Positions 26,277 to 36,213 of a stretch of DNA of 64,000 nucleotides are shown piece after piece. The notes below the pieces were generated by a model. The model was not told the DNA's origin. It saw nothing but the letters and a program-made list of their open reading frames with translations, and did not search any database. The position numbers and the translations under genes are program-made. The stretch's first letter is position 1; every line of letters begins with the position of its first letter. Location of the stretch: assembly GCA_020637895.1 (NCBI GenBank), contig JACKJP010000003.1:248001-312000 (forward strand), read 5' to 3'. The DNA is from Rhodobiaceae bacterium. GTDB taxonomy: Bacteria; Pseudomonadota; Alphaproteobacteria; Rhizobiales; Tepidamorphaceae.

Positions 26277-26370
26277 GGCGAAGCGATGATAGCGCGCGGC
26301 GCGGCGCTTGCGGCAATGGGCCCGGCTGGTCTATCGAATGTCTGACCGGAACATCGCGAAAGACGGGACC

Positions 26371-27138
26371 ATGAGCGCAGCCGAAAGCCAGCCAGGCGAA
26401 GCAACGCAGAACGTGACCGCGGCGGTGCTGGTCATTGGCGACGAGATACTTTCAGGTCGGACCAAGGACAAGAATATCGGCTATATCGCCGACTTCCTGA
26501 CGACCATCGGCATCGATCTCAAGGAAGTGAGGATCGTTCCCGACGAGGAAGACGAGATCGTCGCGGCGCTGAACGCATTGCGCGCACGGTACGACTACTT
26601 GCTCACGACCGGCGGCATAGGGCCGACGCATGACGATATTACCGCGGACTCGGTGGCCAAGGCCTTCGGTGTCGGGATCAGCCATCATCCTGAGGCGGTG
26701 AAGCTCATCGAGGCGCGTGTCGGCAAGGGCAATCTGAATGAGGCGCGCCTTCGCATGGCGCGCATCCCGCATGGTGCGAGCCTCGTTATCAATGACGTCA
26801 GCGGCGCGCCGGGCTTCCGTATCGAGAATGTCGTCGTCATGGCCGGGGTCCCCGCAATCATGCAATCGATGCTGGATGCCGCGGCAAAGGATTTCAGGAC
26901 CGGCCGCAAGATGCTTTCCGTTTCCATTCCGCTCGACGTCAAGGAAGGCGATATCGCCGATCCGCTGCGTGCCGCGCAGGCCCTTTATGATGACGTGCTG
27001 ATGGGTAGCTATCCAAAATACGCCGACGGCAAATTCAGCGTCGACGTGGTCATGCGCGGCAGAGATATGGCGCGCATCGAGGAGGCGAGAGCTTCCTTTC
27101 TTTCAGCTTTGGAGACAGCCGGCACCAAGGGGGCATGA
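26371..27138 (+). CDS. CinA-like molybdopterin-binding domain protein
   Basis: A 255-residue protein of the competence/damage-inducible CinA N-terminal (MoeA-like) family without the C-terminal deamidase domain. Marks are VLVIGDEILSGRTKDKNIGY, LTTGGIGPTHDDITADSVA and VMAGVPAIMQSML. ATG 26371 is used; an ATG at 26338 would add 11 residues. It overlaps gpt by 4 bases. CinA N-terminal domains act on pyridine nucleotide derivatives; substrate here is unproven. Confidence 0.88.
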   Translation: MSAAESQPGEATQNVTAAVLVIGDEILSGRTKDKNIGYIADFLTTIGIDLKEVRIVPDEEDEIVAALNALRARYDYLLTTGGIGPTHDDITADSVAKAFGVGISHHPEAVKLIEARVGKGNLNEARLRMARIPHGASLVINDVSGAPGFRIENVVVMAGVPAIMQSMLDAAAKDFRTGRKMLSVSIPLDVKEGDIADPLRAAQALYDDVLMGSYPKYADGKFSVDVVMRGRDMARIEEARASFLSALETAGTKGA

Positions 27139-27641
27139 TGGCTGAGGCAGGCGAAAAGGCGTTTCCCGTTTCCTGGGAACAGTTTCATCGTGATGCGCGG
27201 GCGCTGGCCTGGCGGCTGAACGAGGCGGGGCCGTTCAAGGCCATTGTCTCGATCACGCGAGGCGGTCTGGTTCCGGCTGCGGTCGTGGCGCGCGAACTGG
27301 GTATCCGCGTTATCGAGACGGTCTGTATCGCGTCCTACCACGAATATCAGAAGCAGGGCGAATTGCAGGTTCTCAAGCCCGTCGCCGATGCTGTTGCGAA
27401 CGCTGGTGGCGGCGCGGGCGAGGGGGTGCTGATCGTCGATGACCTGACAGATACGGGCAAGACGGCGAAAGTCATCCGGGAACTTCTGCCCAAGGCGCAT
27501 TTTGCCGCCGTCTATGCAAAGCCGCAGGGGCGACCGCTTGTCGATACGTTCGTGACCGAAGTCAGCCAGGATACCTGGATCTATTTTCCCTGGGATCTCG
27601 GCCTGTCATTCCAGGCGCCGATATCGGGCGACAGGGGCTAG
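27135..27641 (+). CDS. gpt: Xanthine phosphoribosyltransferase
   Basis: A 168-residue purine PRTase of the Gpt type. The PRPP loop is VLIVDDLTDTGKTAK near residue 98; SITRGGLVPAAVVARELG near 39 and WIYFPWD near the C-terminus are family marks. It salvages xanthine/guanine. Start ATG 27135 lies within ATGATG overlapping the CinA-like stop, so the two genes are coupled. Confidence 0.93.
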   Translation: MMAEAGEKAFPVSWEQFHRDARALAWRLNEAGPFKAIVSITRGGLVPAAVVARELGIRVIETVCIASYHEYQKQGELQVLKPVADAVANAGGGAGEGVLIVDDLTDTGKTAKVIRELLPKAHFAAVYAKPQGRPLVDTFVTEVSQDTWIYFPWDLGLSFQAPISGDRG

Positions 27642-27644
27642 GCA

Positions 27645-29087
27645 TTGGGACAGCGGCGCAAGGCACTGATCGGCCTCGTTGCCGGTCTGGCGCTGTTCGC
27701 CGCAATTCTTCTGCTGCCCGCGCCGTCGGGATTTTCGAGCGAAGCCTGGCGCGTCGCCGCGCTTGCCCTGCTGATGGCGGTGTGGTGGATGAGCGAGGCG
27801 GCCCCGCTCGCTGCAACGGCACTGCTGCCCGTCGTCCTTCTGCCCGTGCTGGGCGTGCAGCCTGTGGAGACGGTTGCGGGCGCCTATGCGCACTCCATCG
27901 TCTTTCTGATCCTCGGCGGCTTTCTGATCGCCGCGGCGCTGCAGCGCTGGGGTCTTCACCGGGCGGTGGCGGCGGCCATCCTGCGCATGGCGCCCGAGGG
28001 TCCGTCAGGCACGATTGCCGCGGTCATGGCGGCGACGGCATTTCTTTCCATGTGGATCAGCAATACCGCGACCGCGATGGTCATGGTGCCGATCGGCCAG
28101 TCGATCATTCATGGTCTCGGTGCGGGCCGGGAACCGGGTATGCCGGAAGGCACGGCTCCTGCCGGCAACTTTGCACCCGCGCTGATGCTGGCGATCGCGT
28201 TTTCCGCGACCATCGGCGGCATGGGCACGCTGATCGGAACGCCGCCGAACGCATTGCTCGCGGGCTATCTTTCGGAGACGTCGGGTATTCAGATCGGATT
28301 TGCCCAATGGATGCTGCTCGGCGTTCCGGTGGTGCTCGTTCTGCTTCCGGCGACCTGGCTTCTGCTGACCAGAGGCGTCTTCCGCGAGTTCGGCTTCGAT
28401 CGCGCCAGCAGGTCATTTGCCGCCCCGGCCTCTGCGCCGCTCTCGACGGGCGCAAGGCTGACGGGGTTCATAGTCGCGCTTGCCGGCGCCTTCCTTGTGC
28501 TGCGGCCGCTTGTCGAGGAGGCGTTTCCCGCTATTGCCATCGGTGATGCAGGCATCGTGATGGCCGCGGCACTGCTGCTATTCGTCCTGCCGGCTTTCGA
28601 TGGAAAAGGTGGCCATCTGCTCGGCTGGGAGGAGGCAAAGACGATCCGTTGGGACGTACTTATCCTCTTCGGCGGCGGGCTTGCTCTCGCGGGCGCCATC
28701 GATTCCAGCGGGCTCTCTTCTTCCATCGGCGCGCTGTTTGTCGATCTGGGAGCATTGCCGGTCGGGATCATCGTATTGGCGGCAATGGTCGCCATCGTCT
28801 ACCTCGGCGAACTTGCCAGCAACACGGCGATGGCAGCTGTCTTTCTGCCTGTGGCCGGGGCGATCGCGGCCAGCCTCGACATCGCGCCGGCCGATTTTCT
28901 CGTGCCGATAGGCCTTGCGGCTTCACTCGGCTTCATGCTGCCGGTCGCGACCCCACCCAATGCCATCGTCTATGGTTCGGGCGAGGTGACGAGCACGGAG
29001 ATGCTGAAGGCTGGAGCCATTCTCGATCTCGCCGGCATCGCCATCGTCTATGGCCTTGCCATGCTCATCGTGCCGAAGGTCTTCTGA
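27645..29087 (+). CDS. SLC13/DASS family anion transporter
   Basis: A 480-residue membrane protein with about 11-12 segments and the two SNT motifs of the DASS fold: SMWISNTATAMVM near residue 131 and LASNTAMAAVFLP near 387, plus GTPPNALLAGY and VATPPNAIVYGSG. These bind sodium and a dicarboxylate or sulfate. Start is TTG 27645 with an AGGGG ribosome site just upstream. It follows gpt by 3 bases and may be cotranscribed. Confidence 0.9.
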   Translation: MGQRRKALIGLVAGLALFAAILLLPAPSGFSSEAWRVAALALLMAVWWMSEAAPLAATALLPVVLLPVLGVQPVETVAGAYAHSIVFLILGGFLIAAALQRWGLHRAVAAAILRMAPEGPSGTIAAVMAATAFLSMWISNTATAMVMVPIGQSIIHGLGAGREPGMPEGTAPAGNFAPALMLAIAFSATIGGMGTLIGTPPNALLAGYLSETSGIQIGFAQWMLLGVPVVLVLLPATWLLLTRGVFREFGFDRASRSFAAPASAPLSTGARLTGFIVALAGAFLVLRPLVEEAFPAIAIGDAGIVMAAALLLFVLPAFDGKGGHLLGWEEAKTIRWDVLILFGGGLALAGAIDSSGLSSSIGALFVDLGALPVGIIVLAAMVAIVYLGELASNTAMAAVFLPVAGAIAASLDIAPADFLVPIGLAASLGFMLPVATPPNAIVYGSGEVTSTEMLKAGAILDLAGIAIVYGLAMLIVPKVF

Positions 29088-29104
29088 CGCTCGCATCCGG
29101 CAGG

Positions 29105-31129
29105 CTAGAGAGGATCGAGCGCACGCAGGAGCGGGCCGATATGCTTCTCATAGTTGCGCCAGGCGTTCGAGCTACCCGTATACATCTTCTGCCGGACCTG
29201 ACGGACGCTGGCCGTGCGCACCGCCCGTTCGGTATCCTGAAAATTCAGGCAGGCCGCCTCGAAGGCGAGCCCGCAATGGTCAAGCAGCCTGCGCGTCTCA
29301 TCTTCCTGATTTTCCGTCAGTTTCTCGTAGTTCAGATCGTATATCGCGCCCGGAAATTTCTCATGCCAGAACGCCATCATCCGGCGATATTGGCCGTAAT
29401 ATTCGGCAAGATCGTCAAAGTCCTGCGCGAACCACATGTCGTTGCCGAAATTGCGTGTGTAGATCGACCAGCAGACCGCAACCTTGTCGCGCACGGTATG
29501 GACGATGCGCGCCTCCGGGAACGCGGCGAGAATGACGCCGACATAGGCGAAGTTGAACGGCATCTTGTCCACGAAGACGCGTTCCGCAAAGCACAGCTTG
29601 CGCACTTCGCCAAGATAGCGCGCCCGGATTTCCGCCAGGTTGGCCTGCGCGAAGAAGCGATCGGGCGGCTGCGAAGAGGCTTCGAATACCGGCGCGCAGA
29701 TTTCCGGCAGCGCCGTCAGTTCGTCTGCGCCGAAAACCTGTGAATGGCTCGCAAGGATCTGTTCAACCAGCGTCGTGCCGGATCGCGGCATGCCCAGCAC
29801 AAAGATCGGGCGCGGGCCATCGGCGACAGCTTCCAGCCGTGTGAAATGCTCCCGTCGCTCAAATGTCTTCCTGAGATTGGCGAATGCACGCAAATCCTCA
29901 GCCTTGCGTGAAACGGCGACCTCCGCGCGAAGGGCATTGCCCTTTTGATACCAGCCAAATGCCGCGTCGAAATCGCCGGTGTCCTGACTGGCCTTCGCAA
30001 GGGCAAAGGCGAAGCTCGATTTCTCCCGCAGGTCTTCGGTTTTCTCATAAGCCTCGGCGACCCGCGTGAACATCGGGTCATCAGCGGTAAATCTGGTCCG
30101 CTCGGCAAATTCATAGAGCGCGGTCGGATCTTCCGGATCAAGTTCGAGCGCGCGGACAATGCAGGCTTCTTCCTCGGCCATATTGCCGAGATTGCGGTGG
30201 CACATGCCGAGCAGGGCATGCCCCACGGCGCGCTCGGGGGCAAGATCGACCGCGCGGGTGCCTGCTTCCAGCGCTGCCAGCATATTGCCGCGTCTGAATG
30301 CGACCTTGCCGAGTTCAAGCCATGCATCGACATCGCCCGGTGAAAGGCGGACTGCTTGGGAAAGCTCGACTTCCGCGTCATGCCACCGGTTGGCTTTCTT
30401 GTACGCTCGCCCGAGATTGTAGTGCAGCGACGCCGATGCAGCGCCGCCCTCGCGCGCCTTCAACAGGGCGGCAATCGCCTCGTCGTATTTCTTCAACTCG
30501 TGCAATGCACCGCCCATATTGACCAGCGCATCGGCGTTGCCGGGCGAAAGGCGCAGCGCCTGCCGATAGGCCGCGACCGCTTCTTCGTGCAGCCCCTGGC
30601 GCACAAGGATGTTGCCGAGATTGACCTGTGCATTCGGCCGGTCGGGTTTCAGACGTATCGCTTCCTCGACGCTCGCGCGAGCATCATCGGGACGGTTCAG
30701 TGTCAGCAGGCTGGCTGAAAGATTGCTGTGGGCATCTGCGTTCGTCGGGTCGAGTTCAAGAGACCGGCGATAGTGGCCGAGCGCAACCTCGTGCTCGTTC
30801 ATGCGCGCGTGAATCCCGCCGAGGAAACTGTGCAGCAGCGCAACGCGGGGATGTTGCTGCAATAGAGCGACTGCGTGGGCGCGTGCTTCCTGAAGCCTTC
30901 CGGCAAGGAACAGATTGTAGGCCCGGTCGAAATCTTCCTTGCGAAGGTCGCCTACCGGCGTCGTGCCCATACCTGTGCCGCTGTTCAGTTTTGCCAGGGC
31001 ATCACGGGCACGCTGGTTTCCAGGGAATCTGGAAAGTACGCTCTCGTACACGAACCGCGCCTGGACGATTTCGCCTTTCTTGATGTGGGCCTTGGCCTGC
31101 GCCATGGCCTTGTCGACGGAAATGGACAT
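29105..31129 (-). CDS. TPR-repeat sulfotransferase
   Basis: A 674-residue protein. Residues about 20-400 hold roughly ten TPR units (for example ALGHYRRSLELDPTNADAHSN, AVAAYRQALRLSPGNADAL). From about residue 440 a sulfotransferase domain begins with the PAPS-binding P-loop FVLGMPRSGTTLVEQIL, followed by the 3'-phosphate region RIVHTVRDKVAVCWSIYTRNF. It should transfer sulfate from PAPS to a protein, sugar or small molecule. It is the last host gene before the prophage insertion point. Confidence 0.9.
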   Translation of the reverse strand: MSISVDKAMAQAKAHIKKGEIVQARFVYESVLSRFPGNQRARDALAKLNSGTGMGTTPVGDLRKEDFDRAYNLFLAGRLQEARAHAVALLQQHPRVALLHSFLGGIHARMNEHEVALGHYRRSLELDPTNADAHSNLSASLLTLNRPDDARASVEEAIRLKPDRPNAQVNLGNILVRQGLHEEAVAAYRQALRLSPGNADALVNMGGALHELKKYDEAIAALLKAREGGAASASLHYNLGRAYKKANRWHDAEVELSQAVRLSPGDVDAWLELGKVAFRRGNMLAALEAGTRAVDLAPERAVGHALLGMCHRNLGNMAEEEACIVRALELDPEDPTALYEFAERTRFTADDPMFTRVAEAYEKTEDLREKSSFAFALAKASQDTGDFDAAFGWYQKGNALRAEVAVSRKAEDLRAFANLRKTFERREHFTRLEAVADGPRPIFVLGMPRSGTTLVEQILASHSQVFGADELTALPEICAPVFEASSQPPDRFFAQANLAEIRARYLGEVRKLCFAERVFVDKMPFNFAYVGVILAAFPEARIVHTVRDKVAVCWSIYTRNFGNDMWFAQDFDDLAEYYGQYRRMMAFWHEKFPGAIYDLNYEKLTENQEDETRRLLDHCGLAFEAACLNFQDTERAVRTASVRQVRQKMYTGSSNAWRNYEKHIGPLLRALDPL

Positions 31130-31229
31130 CGTTTCAGGTCTTGCGGATTGGATCGATGCTGGTTCTCAGGCCCTGCTAGCATGCCGCGCCGCATTCGCGA
31201 AGCCTATAGGCGGTGGTGCGCGGCGGGAG

Positions 31230-31258
31230 TTGACGAAGACCGCAAAGCACCGCCTATT
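31230..31258 (+). promoter_or_regulatory. Probable promoter of tRNA-Leu
   Basis: TTGACG at 31230-31235, 17 bases, then CCTATT at 31253-31258, ending about 10 bases before the tRNA. The -35 is strong and the -10 weak. Confidence 0.45.
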
Positions 31259-31268
31259 GCCGCGTCAG

Positions 31269-31353
31269 GCGGACGTGATGGAATTGGTAGACATACCGGA
31301 CTTAAAATCCGGAGGCGTTAGCCGTGCGGGTTCGAGTCCCGCCGTCCGCACCA
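31269..31353 (+). tRNA. tRNA-Leu (anticodon UAA)
   Basis: An 85-base tRNA with encoded CCA. Acceptor stem GCGGACG pairs with CGTCCGC; the anticodon stem-loop is CCGGA-CTTAAAA-TCCGG, putting UAA at positions 34-36; there is a variable arm GGCGTTAGCC and T-arm GCGGG-TTCGAGT-CCCGC. Class II form and UAA anticodon mean leucine. The prophage integrase starts about 150 bases downstream, so the 3' half is the likely attachment site. Confidence 0.97.
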
Positions 31354-31499
31354 TAATTGACGCCGTTACGTGTCTTTAAATATATGTAATTATTATGTAA
31401 TTCAATTTATGGATAAAGTCGCTATTGCGGCTTTGTGCTTTTTTGTGCCACAAAGCGGGCCACAAAGGTAGCCACATCGGCTATTTTCGAGGGTGCGAC
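31354..31499. other. Probable left attachment region (attL) with integrase arm-type repeats
   Basis: Between the tRNA end and the integrase are direct repeats TATGTAATT (31383-31391 and 31394-31402) in an AT-rich stretch, as for an IHF/core region. CCACAAAG then occurs twice (31448-31455, 31460-31467), with inverted TTTGTG copies at 31432-31437 and 31442-31447, and a CCACA at 31472. Repeated short sites beside an integrase gene are typical arm-binding sites. The exact core cannot be set without attR. Confidence 0.5.
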
Positions 31500-32867
31500 G
31501 TGGCGCGACAGAAGGGGAGAAATCCCGACCGTTACCTGATGCGGGTCGGGGGTATATTCCGTTACAAGAGGCGCGTACCGACGAACATCGCGCATCGCGA
31601 TGCCCGGTCGCCGCATGTGCGTGTTTCGCTGAAGACCGACGACGTCGCCATCGCCCGCGCCAAGCGCGACCTGCTGGAAGCCGCCGACGATGCGCTGTGG
31701 GCATCGCTGATGCTGGACGAGCCGTCCGATCCGGCGATGGCGCGCTATCATGCAGCCATGCGGCGTGTGGAGGCGCTCGGGTTCACCTACCGGTCGGCGC
31801 ACAATCTCGCGCTCAACGCCAGCATCGACGATCTGCTTGCCCGCATCGATACCGTGCGCGAGACGCCCTCGATCGGCGCGGCCTCCGAGACCGCCCGGGC
31901 GCTTCTGGGCGGGGTGCCGACGCCGCCGACGACGATCAGCCAGGCCTTCGACATCTATGTCGACGAGATCGTCGCCGACGAGCTGCTGGGCAAGAGTGCT
32001 GTCCAGAAGGCGCAGTGGAAAAAGGTCAAGCAGCGGGCGGTCAACAACTTCGTGCAGCTGGTCGGCGACAAGGCCATGACCGAGATATCGCGCGACGACG
32101 CGATGCGGATCTATCGTCACTGGCTGCTGCGCATCGCGCCGAAGGACGGCCGGCCGACGCATTCCGCCTCTTCCGGCAATCGCGATCTCGGCAATCTGCG
32201 CGTGCTGTATGAGGCCTATTTCGCGCATGTCGGTGAGCCCGACCGGCAGAATCCGTTCGCGCGGCTGAGTTTCCTGGCGAAGAGAAAGCGTTCGCGGCCG
32301 CCCTTCCCGACGAGCTGGATCGTGGGGAAGATCATGAAACCGGGCGCGCTGGCGACGATGAACGACGAGGCGCGGGGCATCGCCCTGGCGCTGATCGAGA
32401 CCGGGGCGCGACCGAGCGAACTGTGCAACCTGCATCCGTCCGCGATCCGCCTTTCCAGCGCGATTCCGCATCTGGCGATCGAGCCGCGCGACGATCCGGA
32501 CGATCCGCGCGAGATCAAGACCGCCTCGTCGGAACGGCTGGTGCCGCTGGTCGGGGTCGCGCTGGCGGTGTTCGAAAAGCATCGCGAGGGCTTTCCGCGC
32601 TACCGGAACCGGGAAAACGATCTGTCGGCGACGCTCAACAAGTATTTCCGGGAGAACAGGCTGTTTCCGTCGCCGGCGCACAAGATCTATTCCTTCCGCC
32701 ATTCCTTCGAGGACCGGATGAAGGAAGGCAATCTTGACGAGGAACTGCGGCGACTGCTGATGGGCCATACGATTGAGCGCCCCAAATATGGCGCCGGCGG
32801 CTCATTGAAGTGGCGGCATGACGAACTCAGGCGGATCGCGCTTCCCTTCGATCCGTCAATTGTCTGA
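31500..32867 (+). CDS. Tyrosine integrase (DUF6538 N-terminal domain)
   Basis: A 455-residue site-specific recombinase. The N-terminus has the DUF6538-type segment YLMRVGGIFRYKRRVPTNIA; the catalytic domain has box I Arg in ETGARPSELCNL near residue 302, a Lys region, box II YSFRHSFEDRM, and LMGHTIERPKYG with the probable nucleophile Tyr. GTG 31500 is chosen because GAGGGTG lies 5-8 bases upstream; an ATG at 31539 would lose the start of the DUF6538 segment. It should integrate the prophage into tRNA-Leu. Confidence 0.9.
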   Translation: MARQKGRNPDRYLMRVGGIFRYKRRVPTNIAHRDARSPHVRVSLKTDDVAIARAKRDLLEAADDALWASLMLDEPSDPAMARYHAAMRRVEALGFTYRSAHNLALNASIDDLLARIDTVRETPSIGAASETARALLGGVPTPPTTISQAFDIYVDEIVADELLGKSAVQKAQWKKVKQRAVNNFVQLVGDKAMTEISRDDAMRIYRHWLLRIAPKDGRPTHSASSGNRDLGNLRVLYEAYFAHVGEPDRQNPFARLSFLAKRKRSRPPFPTSWIVGKIMKPGALATMNDEARGIALALIETGARPSELCNLHPSAIRLSSAIPHLAIEPRDDPDDPREIKTASSERLVPLVGVALAVFEKHREGFPRYRNRENDLSATLNKYFRENRLFPSPAHKIYSFRHSFEDRMKEGNLDEELRRLLMGHTIERPKYGAGGSLKWRHDELRRIALPFDPSIV

Positions 32868-33057
32868 CGCGGGCGAGGGCCGCCGCAACGACGTCCTCTT
32901 CATCCCGCAGCCGGCTGTGCTCGGCCTCCAGACGCTTCCAGACCGGGACCATGAGATTTGCGCTGGCGCCGGCGGCGGCCATGATCTCGGCGAGCGTATC
33001 GAGCGCCTGCTCGACACGTTCGGCCGTGATCGGTCGTTTTGCGGCGCGGCGGGGCAT
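32827..33057 (-). CDS. Small helical phage protein
   Basis: A 76-residue basic, mostly helical protein (RRAAKRPITAERVEQALDTLAEI...). No family recognised. It is the last gene of the leftward prophage operon and overlaps the end of the convergent integrase gene by 41 bases; it starts 2 bases after the upstream gene stops, which supports it being real. Confidence 0.55.
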   Translation of the reverse strand: MPRRAAKRPITAERVEQALDTLAEIMAAAGASANLMVPVWKRLEAEHSRLRDEEDVVAAALARVRQLTDRREARSA

Positions 33058-33059
33058 GA

Positions 33060-33947
33060 TCAGTCGGCTTCCACCGGCTTGCCGTCGCGGAGCGTATACC
33101 AGGTGTCGGGCCTGATCCCGTCGCGGCCAACGATGGCGGCGTGGACGGCAAGAATCTCTCCATTATCCGCGCGCTCGACGAGAAACAGCGCACAGCCTTT
33201 CTTGCCGCGGGCCTTGCCCTTGTATCCCGATGCGGTGGCTGCGCCTCCGATGCCCGATGCGGTGGCAGCGCCCTGATATCCCGATGCGGTGGCAGCGCCC
33301 TGATATCCCGATGCGGTGGCAGCGCCCCGGCGTCCCGATGCGGTGGCAGCGCCCTGATATCCCGATGCGGTGGCAGCGCCCTCAACGCCCGATGCGGTGG
33401 CAGTGCCTCTGATGCCCGATGCGGTGGCAGCGCCCTCAACGCCCGATGCGGTGGCAGCGCCCCGGCGTCCCGATGCGGTGGCAGCGCCCCAATCTCCCGA
33501 TGCGGTGGCAGCGCCCCCGTCATCATCGCAGCGAACACCGGTCTTCGGCTCCGTCGCCAGACGGCCGTCGATCCATTTGACGCGTTCCATGACATAGCGG
33601 ACAGCCGCCGCGATCATTTCCGGCAGATGGATCTCCGCCCTGACGGTGATCTGCGCCGCGGCGATCTTCGTGTCTTCGTCATGCCGCGCGGTCTCGCCGG
33701 CAAGGTCAACCAGCGCATAGCGGCTGGTGGCCGGCGGATAGTAGCGGAAGACATCCAGCGGGTGCTCGCAGGCGTGAAAGCCGCTTTCGCAGGCGACGAC
33801 CTTGCCCTCGTGGCGATAGGTCTTGCCGATCTCGAATTTGAAATCGCGGCAGGTCATATCCTCGCTGAACCCCTTGAAGGCGGGGATCACCGTTTCGGTG
33901 GCGGCCTTCTCGGCCGGAAGGGCGGCAGGCTTCTTGCTGCGCGGCAT
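33060..33947 (-). CDS. DUF7666-like phage protein with 11 nine-residue repeats
   Basis: A 295-residue protein. Residues about 25-140 form an N-terminal domain (AFKGFSEDMTCRDFKFEIGK, ESGFHACEHPLDVFRYY) like that of DUF7666 phage proteins. Residues 143-241 are eleven repeats of G-A-A-T-A-S-G-x-x, where the last two residues vary (DW, RR, VE, IR, YQ, IG, YK) and one copy has GTATASG; such repeats may form a beta-helix rod. A short C-terminal domain (CALFLVERADNGEILAVHAAI) follows. ATG 33947 was chosen because the upstream extension is non-conserved. Confidence 0.75.
   Translation of the reverse strand: MPRSKKPAALPAEKAATETVIPAFKGFSEDMTCRDFKFEIGKTYRHEGKVVACESGFHACEHPLDVFRYYPPATSRYALVDLAGETARHDEDTKIAAAQITVRAEIHLPEMIAAAVRYVMERVKWIDGRLATEPKTGVRCDDDGGAATASGDWGAATASGRRGAATASGVEGAATASGIRGTATASGVEGAATASGYQGAATASGRRGAATASGYQGAATASGYQGAATASGIGGAATASGYKGKARGKKGCALFLVERADNGEILAVHAAIVGRDGIRPDTWYTLRDGKPVEAD
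33223..33519. repeat. Eleven tandem 27-bp coding repeats
   Basis: The unit contains CCCGATGCGGTGGCAGCGCC plus 6-7 variable bases, repeated 11 times without spacers (297 bp). Variation is focused on the two codons for residues 8 and 9 of the peptide unit. It is coding DNA of the DUF7666-like gene, prone to copy-number change. Confidence 0.9.
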
Positions 33948-33976
33948 GTCAGAAATCCTTTGTGATTGGGGAGGTG

Positions 33977-34261
33977 TCATCGGCGGCCATCCTGCAAGAG
34001 GTTCAGGATCTCCCTTGATCGCTCCTGCTTGCCCGCATGGAATGCCGCGCGGAGTGCATCGATGACGCGGGATAGTGCGATCTCGTCGTCGGGCCATTTG
34101 AACGAGGCAATCTCAAACTGCCTCTGATAAAGCGCGACGCGATCGGCTTCTTCGGCGTTGGACTGCTGATAACCCTTGTAGTACCGGACGGATCCGACAG
34201 TCGTGAGCCCCTCGATATCGAAGGGGGTGGCGGGAACGAAGAGATTGCGCTTTCTGGTCAT
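33977..34261 (-). CDS. Small hypothetical phage protein
   Basis: A 94-residue protein, no family recognised. Start MTRKRNLFVPATPFDIEGL and a helical C-terminal half (DEIALSRVIDALRAAFHAGKQERSREILNLLQD). It overlaps the upstream gene by 4 bases (ATGA) in the leftward early operon. Confidence 0.6.
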   Translation of the reverse strand: MTRKRNLFVPATPFDIEGLTTVGSVRYYKGYQQSNAEEADRVALYQRQFEIASFKWPDDEIALSRVIDALRAAFHAGKQERSREILNLLQDGRR

Positions 34262-34575
34262 CCGTCCCTCCGGTTCTCTTCCTCGACCATGCGGGCGATC
34301 TGGCGCCCGAGAGATTCGACCGCGCGGTTCACGTCGGCCAGGTGAATGGCGATCGTGGTCAGCCGCTGCTGGCGGGTCATCGCCGGCGCGGGCCGGCAGA
34401 CCGGGCAGTCAATCGTCATGGCGCGGGTGCAAACGCTGCCGCTCGGGCAATTGCAATGCTCGGCAAAGGTGCAGGCCGTGATCTGGCGGGTATCGGCGCA
34501 GCGGGGGCATTGTTTGCCCCGCTGGTCAGCCGCGCGTCGCGCGTCGTCAGCGTGGGCCCGGCCTTCGGCGCTCAT
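34258..34575 (-). CDS. Cys-rich phage protein with palindromic element in its 5' end
   Basis: A 105-residue protein with zinc-ribbon-like cysteines (CPRCADTRQITACTFAEHCNCP..., DCPVCRP) and a C-terminal helix. Residues about 6-22 (HADDARRAADQRGKQ) are encoded by a copy of the dispersed palindromic element at 34511-34559. It overlaps both neighbours by 4 bases. Function unknown. Confidence 0.6.
   Translation of the reverse strand: MSAEGRAHADDARRAADQRGKQCPRCADTRQITACTFAEHCNCPSGSVCTRAMTIDCPVCRPAPAMTRQQRLTTIAIHLADVNRAVESLGRQIARMVEEENRRDG
34511..34559 (+). repeat. Palindromic element, copy 1
   Basis: TGTTTGCCCC, variable stem GCTG, inner part, CAGC, GTGGGCCC. It lies in the 5' part of the Cys-rich gene and is read through in frame. 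Confidence 0.8.
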
Positions 34576-34784
34576 AGCAGCCTCCCGTGCGGGCGGCGGC
34601 GCGCGGCCTCAGCACAATCCGGGCAGGTGTGCTCCCACTCGCCCGCCATCTTGCTGATCTTCCAGCCGGCGTCGCGCGCATCTGCGACCATGACGTCGAA
34701 GTCTTCGTGCTCGTAAGTCTCTGGCTGGGTCGCGCCGCAGTCGCAGACCAGCTGCATCATCCCGGCGTGACGTTCGATGGACAT
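34572..34784 (-). CDS. Small zinc-ribbon-like phage protein
   Basis: A 70-residue protein with LVCDCGATQPETYEHED and HTCPDCAEAA, two C-x-C / C-x2-C knuckles about 40 residues apart that could bind one Zn. Overlaps the genes on both sides by 1-4 bases. Role unknown; such proteins are common in phage early operons. Confidence 0.65.
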   Translation of the reverse strand: MSIERHAGMMQLVCDCGATQPETYEHEDFDVMVADARDAGWKISKMAGEWEHTCPDCAEAARRRPHGRLL

Positions 34785-34992
34785 CAGTTTTCCTCCGCTG
34801 GGCCAGTCCAGACGTAGCGCTTACCTGAGCGGTCGTACTGAAGGTGCGAGGTTTGGCTGAGGGCGTCGGCGATATCCAAGCTGGCCTGCGGCGTGGAGAC
34901 GCCGAATTTCCGTCGGATGTGATCCCTGTTGATGTAGCCGTAGATCGCAGCCATCTCGATGATCCACTCCACCCTGCGCTGCTTGAACCATT

Positions 34993-34996
<4 letters not shown>
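34784..34996 (-). CDS. Small winged-HTH phage protein
   Basis: A 70-residue protein that looks like a single winged helix: IIEMAAIYGYINRDHIRRKFGVSTPQASLDIADAL is the helix-turn-helix, then a beta wing (LQYDRSGKRYVWTG). Probably a DNA-binding regulator. It starts 4 bases inside the upstream gene's end. Confidence 0.65.

Positions 34997-36209
<1,213 letters not shown>

Positions 36210-36213
<4 letters not shown>

Noticed and set aside
31422..32768. 448-codon open frame on the minus strand
   Set aside because: It lies exactly opposite the integrase gene, which has clear catalytic motifs; the minus-strand translation has no family pattern.
33223..33519. Regular 27-bp repeats that might be read as a CRISPR array
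   Set aside because: Units are contiguous with no unique spacers, are a multiple of three and code a regular peptide in an open gene.
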